A stretch of 56,103 nucleotides of DNA, from positions 5,946 to 62,048 of the forward strand of contig PLON01000041.1 of NCBI GenBank assembly GCA_003142095.1, given 5' to 3'. Source of the DNA: Acidimicrobiaceae bacterium. Lineage in GTDB: Bacteria > Actinomycetota > Acidimicrobiia > Acidimicrobiales > RAAP-2. Position numbers and translations under genes: made by a program. The notes below the pieces were generated by a model. It did no database searches and had not been told where the DNA came from. It saw only the letters and a program-made list of their open reading frames with translations. Positions 17,610-26,898 of this stretch are shown piece after piece; positions within the stretch are counted from its first letter, which is position 1, and the number at the start of each line of letters is the position of its first letter.

Positions 17610-18721
17610 TTCTTGGCCTTGCGACGACGAAAGAGCCCACCGCTTGGTTCGTTCACTTCTTCCTTACGGTGCTCGGCCCACGAGCGCAGCAGGGTCTCGG
17701 ACTGATCGTCGAGCTCGGTGGGCACGTCGACGACGAGGTGAATATAGAGATCTCCGCGGCCTCGGCCGTGCAGGTGTTCGACGCCCTCGTGGCGTAGTCG
17801 ATGGACGGTGCCGTTTTGACTGCCCGCTTCCACCTCGAGAACCTGCTCGTCGCGCAGCGTCGGGACGTTAATAGTTGCGCCGAGCACGGCTTGCGCAAAG
17901 CTCACGTGGGCCTCGTGGTGAAGATCGTCGCCGTGCCGCTCGAATCGTGGATCACTCACGACCCGCAGGTGCACGAACAGTCGACCGTTCGCTCCGCCAC
18001 GCAGACCGGCCGGTCCGCGATCGGCCAGACGCATCGTGGATCCGTCCTCGACGCCGGCGGGAATATGCGCACTGAGGGTCACGCTCTGTGGACGGCGACC
18101 TTCGCCGCGACAGTCAACGCAGGGCGTTTCAATTCGTGAACCCATACCCTGACAGCGCGTGCAGACCTGCGAGGTGACCATCTGACCGAGGATCGAGTTA
18201 CGCACGCGACGCACCTCACCACTGCCGTTGCACTGTTCACAGGTCACCGGCGTCGCCCCGGGAGCGCACCCCGAGCCGTCACACGTGGCACAGCGTTGCG
18301 GCAAGGTCACCGTCACGTCGCGACTTGCGCCAAAGGCCGCTTCTTCGAGGGTGATGTCGATCGACACCTCGGCGTCCGGGCCGGGCTGAGGGCCACGACG
18401 CGAATGGGCGTTGCCGGTGACGCCGCCAAAGAACATGTCAAAGATATCCTGCACCGAGCCGGCACCGAAGGGATTGCCCCCCGCGCCCGCGCCCGCGCCC
18501 ACGTCCGAACCGAAACGGTCGTAGTTAGCTCGCCGCTCGGGATCCGAGAGAATTTCGTAGGCCTGCGACACCTCTTTGAAGTGCGCCTCGGCCAACGGGT
18601 CGTGAGTGTTCGCGTCGGGGTGGTACTTGCGCGCGAGACGGCGGTACGACGTTTTCAATTCCTCGGGCGTGCTCGTCGCCTCGACTTCGAGGATCTCGTA
18701 CAGGTTGGTACTGCTAGGCAT
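17606..18721 (-). CDS. dnaJ: molecular chaperone DnaJ
   Basis: A 371-residue type I Hsp40 co-chaperone for DnaK. It has a J domain with HPD in ARKYHPDAN, a Gly-rich stretch (VGAGAGAGGNPFGAG), then four CxxCxGxG zinc motifs (CATCDGSG, CEQCNGSG, CTRCQGMG, CVDCRGEG) and two C-terminal substrate-binding domains. Its start overlaps the hrcA stop by 8 bases. Pairing with hrcA under a CIRCE site without dnaK or grpE nearby suggests this is the second (DnaJ2-type) copy common in Actinobacteria. Confidence 0.95.
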   Translation of the reverse strand: MPSSTNLYEILEVEATSTPEELKTSYRRLARKYHPDANTHDPLAEAHFKEVSQAYEILSDPERRANYDRFGSDVGAGAGAGGNPFGAGSVQDIFDMFFGGVTGNAHSRRGPQPGPDAEVSIDITLEEAAFGASRDVTVTLPQRCATCDGSGCAPGATPVTCEQCNGSGEVRRVRNSILGQMVTSQVCTRCQGMGSRIETPCVDCRGEGRRPQSVTLSAHIPAGVEDGSTMRLADRGPAGLRGGANGRLFVHLRVVSDPRFERHGDDLHHEAHVSFAQAVLGATINVPTLRDEQVLEVEAGSQNGTVHRLRHEGVEHLHGRGRGDLYIHLVVDVPTELDDQSETLLRSWAEHRKEEVNEPSGGLFRRRKAKK

Positions 18722-19760
18722 GCTCGGGCTCTCCCCCGAAATGGGTGGTGAGATGCTTCGACACGGCCTCGGCGGCGGCCATGACTTCTCGATACTTCAT
18801 GCGCGTGGGTCCAAGGAGACCAACGGCCCCGATGGTCTCTCCCTCGAGCGACACTGGCGCCACGATGACCGCGCACGACGACAACGGCTCGAAACCGTGC
18901 TCTGAACCAATGGCGACCGCGACGCCCTTTTCCAAGATGTCTTCGACGAGAGAGACGACGAGCAGTTCTTGCTCCAGGATCGAAAGCACCTGGCGTACAG
19001 TTTCGACGCCCTCGAAGACTTCGGCCACGCGCGACGAGCCGCCGATATAGACCTGCTCGCCCTCCATCGTTGGCATTTCGGCGTGCAGCAGCGAAACCCC
19101 TTCGCGCACCAACTTGGCCACCGTGTCGGTGCGGCTCGGCACCTGGACCTTCGACTCCAGGGTCGTGCCGATGAGGAGCGCGTTCAACTGTCGTGACGCT
19201 TCGCTCACGTCGAAGGGCGTCGCGTCAAAGCCCACGAGCACGCTGTTTTTCGTGACGGTGCCGTCGGAATAGACGGCCACGAGAAGATGGTGGTGCGCGT
19301 CGAGATTGACGAGCTGCACGCTCAAAATCGTGGCGCGTGAGTGACCCGATCCAACGACGACCGAGGTGTAGCTGGTGAGACGGCTGAGCAACGTCGCGGT
19401 CTGTTCGAGGACGTCTTCGACTTCGCCGCGTACGTGGGCGAAGAACTCTTTGATCTGGCGTTGCTGGGCCGGTCCGAGGACGCCCGCCTCCAGGTGGTCG
19501 ACGAAGTAGCGGTACCCCTTATCGGTCGGCACCCGGCCGGCCGAGGTATGAGGCTGGGCCAGGTAGCCCTCGCGCTCGAGGACGACCATCTCGGTGCGCA
19601 CGGTGGCGGGTGAGACGACGAGGTCGGCGTTGGCGGCGACCGAGGAGGAGCCGACCGGTTGGGCGGTGTCGATGTGCTCGACCACCACGGCCTCCAGAAT
19701 GGTTGCCTTGCGTGCGTCGAGGTTGCTGGGCTGGGGTGATGCGTTCACGCGCCGGGCCAT
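18714..19760 (-). CDS. hrcA: heat-inducible transcription repressor HrcA
   Basis: HrcA binds CIRCE operators and represses chaperone genes. From the ATG at 19760 it is 348 residues. An N-terminal winged helix (DLVVSPATVRTEMVVLE) and TSAGRVPTDKGYRYFVD lead into a GAF-like dimerisation domain. I chose this ATG because AAGGAG sits 4 bases upstream. A GTG at 19778 is in frame but lies inside the CIRCE element. It heads an eight-gene, mostly overlapping run down to era and is probably autoregulated through the operator just upstream. Confidence 0.95.
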   Translation of the reverse strand: MARRVNASPQPSNLDARKATILEAVVVEHIDTAQPVGSSSVAANADLVVSPATVRTEMVVLEREGYLAQPHTSAGRVPTDKGYRYFVDHLEAGVLGPAQQRQIKEFFAHVRGEVEDVLEQTATLLSRLTSYTSVVVGSGHSRATILSVQLVNLDAHHHLLVAVYSDGTVTKNSVLVGFDATPFDVSEASRQLNALLIGTTLESKVQVPSRTDTVAKLVREGVSLLHAEMPTMEGEQVYIGGSSRVAEVFEGVETVRQVLSILEQELLVVSLVEDILEKGVAVAIGSEHGFEPLSSCAVIVAPVSLEGETIGAVGLLGPTRMKYREVMAAAEAVSKHLTTHFGGEPEHA

Positions 19761-19771
19761 AGGTCTCCTTG

Positions 19772-19798
19772 TTAGCACTCGATTTTACCGAGTGCTAA
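19772..19798. promoter_or_regulatory. CIRCE operator
   Basis: A perfect inverted repeat, TTAGCACTC and GAGTGCTAA separated by nine bases (GATTTTACC). This is the canonical HrcA-binding CIRCE element. It lies 12 bases upstream of the hrcA ATG on the minus strand and 33 bases before the DinB-like gene on the plus strand, so it could affect both directions. Confidence 0.97.
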
Positions 19799-19830
19799 CG
19801 GCGTTGACGTCATGGGCGTAAAGTGAGCCC

Positions 19831-20349
19831 ATGGAAACCTTCGAGGCCCCAGAGCGCCCGCACATCCCCTTTAACGGCCCCGAACGGCTCCAACTGGAGT
19901 CCTGGCTCGACTTCTATCGGGCCACGGTCCTTGAAAAGTGCGACGGGCTCAACGCTGCTCAGCTCAAGCAGCGTCCGGTCGCCTCTTCGACCCTGTCGCT
20001 TCTCGGCATCGTTCGCCATATGACCTTCGTCGAGCAGGTCTGGTTCGAGACCACGTTCGCCGGACTCGACACCCTCGACTACTACAAGACCGAGGGCGAC
20101 CGCGACGCCGACTTCAACGGTCTCGACAGCGACGCCGTCGAGACCGTCTTTGACCTCTACGAGCGGGTTCTGAGGGTTTCCCGGGATCTCACCGCCGGTC
20201 ACGATCTGGATGAGAGGGCCAAAAAGCCCCGCACCGGGCGCGACGTCGACCTGCGATGGATATATGTTCACATGATCGAAGAGTATGCGCGCCACTGTGG
20301 ACACGCCGACCTGATCAGGGAGCTGATCGACGGAAAGACCGGCTACTAA
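19831..20349 (+). CDS. DinB/DUF664-family protein
   Basis: A 172-residue four-helix-bundle protein of the DinB superfamily. Metal-binding histidines are suggested by GIVRHMTFVEQ and by the C-terminal YARHCGHADLIRELIDG. This superfamily includes thiol-dependent S-transferases, often using mycothiol in Actinobacteria, but the reaction here is not known. It is divergent from hrcA and starts 33 bases from the CIRCE site, so heat-shock control is possible. Confidence 0.85.
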   Translation: METFEAPERPHIPFNGPERLQLESWLDFYRATVLEKCDGLNAAQLKQRPVASSTLSLLGIVRHMTFVEQVWFETTFAGLDTLDYYKTEGDRDADFNGLDSDAVETVFDLYERVLRVSRDLTAGHDLDERAKKPRTGRDVDLRWIYVHMIEEYARHCGHADLIRELIDGKTGY

Positions 20350-20453
20350 AAAAATCAAAAATGGGTCGTCGTTGGTGAGATTCTGTCGTTCCGTTGCCCT
20401 CAGGTGGCGATACTGGAATTAATGAGTCTCGCAGCACCCGGGTAGTTGGTCTG

Positions 20454-22823
20454 ATGCGCGGTTCTCTTACTGGCAACGCCGAGGGTAAGAACGACGCGCC
20501 ACATCGCACGTCGCACTCGATTCGCACGTGGGCCGTCATCGCGGCGATCGTCGTGGTGCTCGGATCCGTCAGCTCCATCATCGGAGCGAACGCCGTGGAT
20601 AACGCGCAAAATCAAAGCATCCACAGGAACTTCCTCACGTCCGCGGTCGAGATTGCGTCCACATTGAAACTTGAGATCCAGGGAGAACACGACTTGATTG
20701 AATCCGTCGAGTCGTTTCTCGTGGGCGACCCGAACGCTACCCAAGCGCAGTTCACCAAGTGGTCGAAGGACGTACGCGTTCTCGCGCGCCACGGCGCCGT
20801 CACCGTGCTCGGCGTGATCGACTACGTGACAGCCGCCGAGCTGCCGGCTTTCGCGAAACGCCAATCCGCCGAGCAAGCGGCGCCCTTTCGCATCGTCCCT
20901 GCGGGCAAGCGCCCCTACTACTGCTTGGCTCCTCTCGGCATCACGCGCCCCGGGTCCGCCGGGCTGCCGCGCGACATTGACGTGTGCGCGAGCGCTCTCG
21001 GCCCGCTCTTCATGAACGCCCGAGATACGGGCAAGAGCGCGGTCCTCCCCTACACCTACGACGGTGTGCACACCATTGCCCTCGAGACGCCGATCTATGA
21101 AGGCGGTGGGGTGCCCGCGACGCGCGCCGCGCGCGAACGCACCTTCGTCGCGATCATTGCGCTCACTCTCCTGCCTAAGGTCATCCTCACCACCGCTCTC
21201 GTCGATCACGCCGATACCGCGGTGGCTCTGCACTACGGCGGAGCACATTCGAGCGTCGTCTTTCATGGCGGCGTCGCGCCGCGCGACGCCGGAGCGGCGA
21301 CGGTGAATCTGCACGACGGCTGGACCATTGATGCCATAGGCGTCGCCAACGGAGGTGGCCTCTGGGGCGACGACGCGGCGCTCGCCATACTCTTTAGTGG
21401 AATTGCTCTCAGCTTCCTCGTCGGGGCTCTGATCTTTCAACTCGGCAGCGAGCGGTCTCGTCTCAAGCTGCTAGTCGACGAGCGAACGCAGGCGCTGAAC
21501 TTCCAGGCCACCCACGACGCGCTGACGGGCCTACCGAATCGGGCGCTCATCGTCGACCGCATTGATCAGCTGCTCGTGAGAAATCGACGACGCGGGACGC
21601 TCGGCGCGGCGCTTTACGTCGACCTCGACGATTTCAAGAACGTCAATGACTCACTCGGCCACGCTGCCGGCGACCATTTGTTGATCTTGGTCGCCGAGCG
21701 AATGAAGGGCGCCCTACGAGAAGCTGACACCATTGGGCGAATGGGCGGTGACGAGTTCGTCATCCTCATCGACGGCGGCGACGGCGGCGACGACGTCGCC
21801 GCACCCGACGTCGTCGCCCAACGGCTTCTCGACGTGATGCGTCGGCCCTTCGAACTGAGCCGATCGCTTCTGCCTCTCTATATCAATACGAGTATTGGCA
21901 TCGCGGTGGGCGACCGAACGTCGGGCAGTGAGTTCCTGCGCGACGCCGACGTCGCTCTCTACGAGGCGAAGTCGAACGGCAAAAACAAATACGTCTTCTT
22001 CAATCCGATGATGGAAGAGGAGATCGGCGAACGCGTCACCCTCGAACTCGACCTACGCTCCGCCCTCGCCGAGCGACAGTTCTACCTCGTCTATCAACCC
22101 TTCTATACACTCTCGGACCTCACCATGGTGGGGGTCGAGGCGTTGTTGCGCTGGCGACACCCGACCCGCGGCCTTCTCGAGTCCGACGAGTTCGTGCCCA
22201 TCCTCGAACGCACCGGTCAGATTCGAGAGGTCGGCGCGTGGGTTCTGAAGGAGGCGTGCACGCAGATGGCCGCATGGCACGCCCACGGCGACACGCTCGA
22301 ACTGTCCGTCAACGTCTCAGGGCGCCAGTTCGACGAGGAACTTCTCATCACTCAACTACGCGACGCACTGCGCGTCAGCGGACTCGCGGCCGGGTCTCTC
22401 AACATCGAAGTCACCGAGAGGACGCTGGGAGAAGATACTGAATCGATCGTGGCTCAGCTACAAAGCGTGCGCGGTCTCGGTGTGCGCGTCGCGATCGACG
22501 ACTTCGGCACCGGCTACTCCTCACTCAGTAGCCTGCGACAGTTCCCCGTGGACACGATCAAGATCGACAAGTCCTTTACCAAGTCGCTCACAACGTCGGC
22601 CGAGGCGCGTGCGCTGATGATGACCTTCATCCACCTCGGTCGCGACCTCCGACTGAACACGCTCGCCAAGGGCGTCGAGTCCTTCGAGCAGATGGATCTG
22701 CTGCGCGACACCGATCTCACTCTCGTCCAGGGCTACCTCTTCTCGCGTCCCTTGGAAGCGAACGCCCTCGAAGCTCAACTTCTCGTGCCGCGGCGTGACG
22801 TGAATCCCTCAAAGGGCGCGTAG
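20454..22823 (+). CDS. CHASE-GGDEF-EAL cyclic-di-GMP enzyme
   Basis: A membrane sensor of about 789 residues for c-di-GMP turnover. A first membrane helix (WAVIAAIVVVLGSVSSIIGA) is followed by an extracytoplasmic CHASE-like sensor domain and a second helix (LAILFSGIALSFLVGALIF). The GGDEF domain has an intact GGDEF signature (about residue 430). The EAL domain keeps its EAL motif (about 562), DDFGTGYSSL and the terminal VQGYLFSRPL. Both catalytic signatures are intact, so it could be bifunctional. The start is uncertain: the ATG at 20454 lacks a clear ribosome site, and an in-frame TTG lies at 20394. Confidence 0.9.
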   Translation: MRGSLTGNAEGKNDAPHRTSHSIRTWAVIAAIVVVLGSVSSIIGANAVDNAQNQSIHRNFLTSAVEIASTLKLEIQGEHDLIESVESFLVGDPNATQAQFTKWSKDVRVLARHGAVTVLGVIDYVTAAELPAFAKRQSAEQAAPFRIVPAGKRPYYCLAPLGITRPGSAGLPRDIDVCASALGPLFMNARDTGKSAVLPYTYDGVHTIALETPIYEGGGVPATRAARERTFVAIIALTLLPKVILTTALVDHADTAVALHYGGAHSSVVFHGGVAPRDAGAATVNLHDGWTIDAIGVANGGGLWGDDAALAILFSGIALSFLVGALIFQLGSERSRLKLLVDERTQALNFQATHDALTGLPNRALIVDRIDQLLVRNRRRGTLGAALYVDLDDFKNVNDSLGHAAGDHLLILVAERMKGALREADTIGRMGGDEFVILIDGGDGGDDVAAPDVVAQRLLDVMRRPFELSRSLLPLYINTSIGIAVGDRTSGSEFLRDADVALYEAKSNGKNKYVFFNPMMEEEIGERVTLELDLRSALAERQFYLVYQPFYTLSDLTMVGVEALLRWRHPTRGLLESDEFVPILERTGQIREVGAWVLKEACTQMAAWHAHGDTLELSVNVSGRQFDEELLITQLRDALRVSGLAAGSLNIEVTERTLGEDTESIVAQLQSVRGLGVRVAIDDFGTGYSSLSSLRQFPVDTIKIDKSFTKSLTTSAEARALMMTFIHLGRDLRLNTLAKGVESFEQMDLLRDTDLTLVQGYLFSRPLEANALEAQLLVPRRDVNPSKGA

Positions 22824-22834
22824 CTCGACGCGGC

Positions 22835-24646
22835 CTATTCGTCGAGTTTGAGGGCGGCGACGAAGGCCTCCTGGGGTACTTCCACCCGGCCGAGATTCTT
22901 CATTCGCTTCTTGCCCTCTTTTTGCTTCTCGAGGAGCTTGCGCTTACGGGTGATGTCCCCGCCGTAACACTTGGCCAAGACGTCCTTGCGGCGAGCCTTC
23001 ACGGTTTCTCGCGCGATGACCCGTCCGCCAATGGCGGCCTGGATGGGAACGTCGAACATCTGGCGCGGGATGAGTTCCTTCAAGCGCTCGGCCATCTTTC
23101 GTCCGTAGAAGTCGGCGTTCTCGCGGTGCACGATCGTGGAGAAGGCGTCGACCGGTTCGTGGTTAATCAGTACGTCGACGCGCACTACCTGACTCGTCAC
23201 GTAGCCGCTCGGTTCGTAGTCGAGCGAGGCGTAGCCTTTGGTGCGGCTCTTGAGAGAGTCGAAGAAGTCGATGACGACTTCGGCGAGCGGGATCCGGTAG
23301 CGCAGTTCGACACGCTCGGTGGAGAGATACTCCATCTTCGTCATCTCGCCGCGGCGACTCTGGCCGAGGTCCATGACGGCGCCGAGATACTCGACCGGCG
23401 TCAGGATCGTGACGTCGAGCATCGGTTCATCGACGTGGTCGAGGCGACTCGGGTCCGGCAGGTCCGTCGGGTTGTCGACAAGGACCTCAGAGCCGTCAGT
23501 GAGAAAGGCGCGATAAACCACCGACGGCGCGGTGGCGATGATGCCAAGGTTGAACTCTCGCTCCAGGCGCTCGCGGACGATCTCCATGTGCAACAGTCCC
23601 AAGAATCCGCAACGAAATCCGAAGCCCAGCGCGTGGGACTTCTCGGGTTCGTAGGTGATCGAAGCGTCGTTCAGCTTCAGCTTGTCCAGAGCGTCGCGCA
23701 GGTCCGCGAGATCGTCGCCATCGATCGGATAGATGCCGCAAAAGACCATGGGCTTGGGATCCTGATAGCCCTCGAGAGGAGCTGCCGCCGGATGGGCCGC
23801 TTCGGTGATCGTCTCTCCCGATCGCGCTCCCCCGACGTCGCGAATCCCCGCGACCACGAAACCCACTTCGCCCGGTCCGAGCACATCGACCTTCAACATC
23901 TCCGGCGTGCGAATGCCGATCTCTTCGAGTTCGTGGTTCGTGCCGGCGCGCATCATGCGGATCCGGGTGTCGTCGCGAAGCGTCCCCTGCATGATACGAA
24001 CGGAACTGATGACGCCGCGGAACTGGTCGTAATACGAGTCGAAGATGAGTGCCTGCAGCGGCGCGGACGGATCGCCGGTCGGAGCGGGAATGCGCGCGAT
24101 GATGGCGTCCAGCAGCTCTCGCACGCCTTCGCCGGTCTTGGCGGAGATGGCCAGCACCTCCTCGGCCGCAATGCCGAGGACTCGTTCGAGTTCGTCCTTG
24201 CAGCGTTCGGGGTCGGCCGCGGGCAGGTCGATCTTGTTGAGGACGGCCACGATCTCGAGGTTGTGCTCGAGCGCCTGGTAACAGTTGGCCAGCGTCTGGG
24301 CCTGGATTCCCTGGCTGGCGTCGACGAGCAACACCGCCCCTTCGCAGGCCGCGAGCGAGCGCGAGACCTCGTAGCCGAAGTCCACGTGGCCGGGGGTGTC
24401 GATGAGTTGGATCAAGTGGCCCTGGTACTTCACGCGCACGTTCTGAGCCTTGATGGTGATGCCGCGCTCGCGCTCGATGTCCATCGAGTCGAGATACTGC
24501 GCGCGCATCAGGCGAGGATCAACGGCCCCGGTAATCTCCAGGATTCGGTCCGACAGCGTGGACTTGCCGTGGTCGATGTGCGCAATGATGCTGATATTGC
24601 GGATTTTTCGGGAATCGACGGAGGATGGTGTAGTGGCCACGGTCAC
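22835..24646 (-). CDS. lepA: elongation factor 4 (back-translocase LepA)
   Basis: LepA is a ribosome-associated GTPase related to EF-G. The 603-residue protein has G1 [10 protein letters not shown]3 [12 protein letters not shown]4 NKIDLP, and the LepA-specific C-terminal domain ([20 protein letters not shown]). Length is as expected. It is divergent from rpsT, a common arrangement near holA in bacterial genomes. A 585-codon open frame on the other strand is an antisense shadow. Confidence 0.97.
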   Translation of the reverse strand: MTVATTPSSVDSRKIRNISIIAHIDHGKSTLSDRILEITGAVDPRLMRAQYLDSMDIERERGITIKAQNVRVKYQGHLIQLIDTPGHVDFGYEVSRSLAACEGAVLLVDASQGIQAQTLANCYQALEHNLEIVAVLNKIDLPAADPERCKDELERVLGIAAEEVLAISAKTGEGVRELLDAIIARIPAPTGDPSAPLQALIFDSYYDQFRGVISSVRIMQGTLRDDTRIRMMRAGTNHELEEIGIRTPEMLKVDVLGPGEVGFVVAGIRDVGGARSGETITEAAHPAAAPLEGYQDPKPMVFCGIYPIDGDDLADLRDALDKLKLNDASITYEPEKSHALGFGFRCGFLGLLHMEIVRERLEREFNLGIIATAPSVVYRAFLTDGSEVLVDNPTDLPDPSRLDHVDEPMLDVTILTPVEYLGAVMDLGQSRRGEMTKMEYLSTERVELRYRIPLAEVVIDFFDSLKSRTKGYASLDYEPSGYVTSQVVRVDVLINHEPVDAFSTIVHRENADFYGRKMAERLKELIPRQMFDVPIQAAIGGRVIARETVKARRKDVLAKCYGGDITRKRKLLEKQKEGKKRMKNLGRVEVPQEAFVAALKLDE

Positions 24647-24763
24647 TTAAGGCTACCGGGCGCCGCTAGAAATTCGTAAGAGTGGAAGGGTTCTTGGGCG
24701 CTCTGGTAGCATCGACAGGCCCGCGCAGCGAGTTGTTGCGCCCTAAGAACGAGGTTGTCTTTC

Positions 24764-25027
24764 GTGGCGAATATTAAAAGCCAAATCAAGCGCAATAAGC
24801 AGAACGCGGAAGACCGCGAACGTAACAAGGCCGTCAAGTCCGAGTTGCGTACCCGCACCAAGAACGCCGTCGCCGCCGTGGGCAGCGACGGCGAGGCGAC
24901 CGCTCTGCGTCTTGCCGTCAAGCGCATTGACATGGCCGCGTCCAAGGGCATCATTCACAAGAACCAGGCCGCCAACAAGAAGAGCGGTCTGATGAAGCGG
25001 ATCGCTGCCCTGCGCGAAGAGGCGTAG
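24764..25027 (+). CDS. rpsT: 30S ribosomal protein S20
   Basis: An 87-residue basic protein that binds the 5' domain of 16S rRNA. It starts [20 protein letters not shown] after the GTG at 24764, which matches S20 homologues. A TTG nine bases upstream is rejected. GAGG at 24751 is the likely ribosome site. Its TAG stop abuts the TAA of the converging holA with no base between them, leaving no room for a separate terminator. Confidence 0.96.
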   Translation: MANIKSQIKRNKQNAEDRERNKAVKSELRTRTKNAVAAVGSDGEATALRLAVKRIDMAASKGIIHKNQAANKKSGLMKRIAALREEA

Positions 25028-26044
25028 TTACCGGCGCCTCGCGCCAAAGCTCAGGCGCGCGAGTCGCGCTACGAGAACCTCGATCACCGTTAGTTCGGTC
25101 ACGTCCAGATCGCTCTCGAGATCCTTTCCGCCGTAACTGACGCCGCCCTTCAAGTCGAGATCCGCGTCGGTGATCCAGTGAACGGCCGTCGCGAGTCGCG
25201 CCGGCCCCAAGCGCTCGGACATCGCGAGCGCCTTGCCGGCCGGATACGCATTGATGCCGAGGAGTTGAGCCGCGTCTTCTTTTGTTCGCGCATCAGATCC
25301 TTCGAGGGCACTCATGTTGAGGTAGTGGCGTTGCAGCGCCGAGACGATCTGTAGACCAGCGCGCCGCCTCGACTCGAGCATGCGTCGCGCGACGACAATA
25401 GCCTTCGTGGCGTCGCCAGCGTCGAGTGCGTCGGTGAGGTCCCAGACCGGAACGTCGCCGGCGTCACCGAGGTACGGCTCGAGGTGACGAAAATCGAGCG
25501 GCGAGCTGCCGTAGATCGACTGGAGAGTGCGCGCCAGCGCGTCGATGCGCGCCACGTCATCGCCCACTTGTTCCGCCACGCGCTGGGCCGTCGCGTGATC
25601 GATCGAGACGTTGTACTCGTCCATCTTCGACTTAACGAAGGTCACGCGATCGGCGACACGCGCGCCGACGTTGACCTCGAGGACTTCCGCGGCGGCCTTC
25701 ACCAAGCGGTGCGCCTTCGTGCCGACCACGGCGAGGATCAAATACGTATCCGGTGATGGCGAGCCCATCCACTGTGTTAGCTGCGCGACTTCGTCGGCGA
25801 CGAGCAGTTGCGCGTCACGCACCACCACGACGCGACGTTCGACCAAGAACGGTGGCGTGTTGAGAGCCTCCAAGACACGCGGCAACGTGGAGTCGCCGCC
25901 CGAGATGGTGACGTCCTTCGCCGTAAAGTCCTGCAGCGCGAAGGACGGGTCGAGGTCACCGAGCGCGTTCGCCACCGCGTTGTGCACGGCGTCGTAGACC
26001 ATGGTGGCGTCTGAGCCCACGACGCAGACGGTCGCGTTACTCAT
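25028..26044 (-). CDS. holA: DNA polymerase III delta subunit
   Basis: HolA is the clamp-loader delta subunit that opens the beta clamp. The 338-residue protein has the family's N-terminal domain (LPRVLEALNTPPFLVERRVV), the KSKMDEYNVSI region and the C-terminal helical collar domain. Identification rests on overall pattern and on the neighbouring rpsT-lepA context. The ATG overlaps the folP2-like stop by 4 bases, making it the last gene of a three-gene minus-strand unit. Confidence 0.9.
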   Translation of the reverse strand: MSNATVCVVGSDATMVYDAVHNAVANALGDLDPSFALQDFTAKDVTISGGDSTLPRVLEALNTPPFLVERRVVVVRDAQLLVADEVAQLTQWMGSPSPDTYLILAVVGTKAHRLVKAAAEVLEVNVGARVADRVTFVKSKMDEYNVSIDHATAQRVAEQVGDDVARIDALARTLQSIYGSSPLDFRHLEPYLGDAGDVPVWDLTDALDAGDATKAIVVARRMLESRRRAGLQIVSALQRHYLNMSALEGSDARTKEDAAQLLGINAYPAGKALAMSERLGPARLATAVHWITDADLDLKGGVSYGGKDLESDLDVTELTVIEVLVARLARLSFGARRR

Positions 26045-26898
26045 TCCACGCTCGCCAGTCGTTCCAGCGCGTCACGCACTCGAACGGTTGCGGCCACGTC
26101 ATGCACCCGAACGATACGACAGCCCAGTGTGATCCCGAGCGCCGTCGCCGCGATTGACGCCGTGGCGCGCTCGCCGATCTCAAGGTTCAGCGTCACCCCG
26201 AGAAAGGTTTTGTTCGAGGCCGACAGCAGGAGGGGTGAACCGAGGGCCGCCAGCTTCTCCGAGTCGCGCAGGAGCTGCAGCGACTGTGCGGCCGTCTTTC
26301 CCAGGTCGAGCCCGGCGTCCAGGATGATTTGCTCGTCGGTGAGTCCGGCCGCCAGAGCCCAACGCCGACGCTCGAGAAGAAACTCACTCACTGACGCCGT
26401 GACGTCGTCGTAGTGCGGGGTCGGATCGGCGACGCGCGGGCGCAGTCGAATATGGGTCGCCACGACCGTGGCGTTTGCGGACGCCGCGACTTCGAGGTAC
26501 GCGGGGTCGGCAAAGCCGCTGATGTCGTTACCAATGCGAGCGCCGACGGCAAAGCTCGCTTTCGCCACTGACGCGCGCCACGTATCGACACTGAGAGGTA
26601 CGTCGAAGCGAGCGGCGAGTTCGCGAAGTACGGGCACAACGCGGTCGAGCTCTTCTTCTTCGCTGACTTCGTCGCCCGGCCCGGCCTTCACTCCCCCGAC
26701 GTCCAAGATGTCCGCTCCCTCGGCGACGAGTTGTTCGGCGCGCGCGAAGAAGGCGTCGAGGTCGTAGGTCGCCGCCGGTTCGTAAAAGGAGTCCTTCGTA
26801 CGGTTCAAGACGCCCATCACCAGGGCCCGATTCGTCACGTCCACGCGACGCGTCCCGAGGGCGACCACCAACGGCCCCGCGGGCCGAAAGACCGGCAC
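26041..26898 (-). CDS. folP2: FolP2-type dihydropteroate synthase homologue
   Basis: A 285-residue TIM-barrel pterin-binding protein. The first motif is MGVLNRTKDSFYEP rather than the canonical GILNVTPDSFSDGG. The second is DVGGVKAGPGDEV in place of DVGGESTRPG. These replacements are the hallmark of the mycobacterial FolP2 branch, for which the M. leprae member was reported to lack dihydropteroate synthase activity. The end of the barrel has SASNKTFLG and IVRVHDV. I infer a FolP2-like role, not confirmed folate synthesis. The GTG start shares one base with the upstream thioredoxin stop. Confidence 0.82.
   Translation of the reverse strand: MPVFRPAGPLVVALGTRRVDVTNRALVMGVLNRTKDSFYEPAATYDLDAFFARAEQLVAEGADILDVGGVKAGPGDEVSEEEELDRVVPVLRELAARFDVPLSVDTWRASVAKASFAVGARIGNDISGFADPAYLEVAASANATVVATHIRLRPRVADPTPHYDDVTASVSEFLLERRRWALAAGLTDEQIILDAGLDLGKTAAQSLQLLRDSEKLAALGSPLLLSASNKTFLGVTLNLEIGERATASIAATALGITLGCRIVRVHDVAATVRVRDALERLASVE

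Noticed and set aside
20350-20453. Possible c-di-GMP riboswitch before the GGDEF-EAL gene
   Set aside because: The region is short and I could not find the conserved GEMM core or its paired helices.
22922-24679. 585-codon open frame on the plus strand opposite lepA
   Set aside because: It is fully antisense to a clear lepA gene, has no recognisable domain, and such frames are common in high-GC genes with strong third-position bias.
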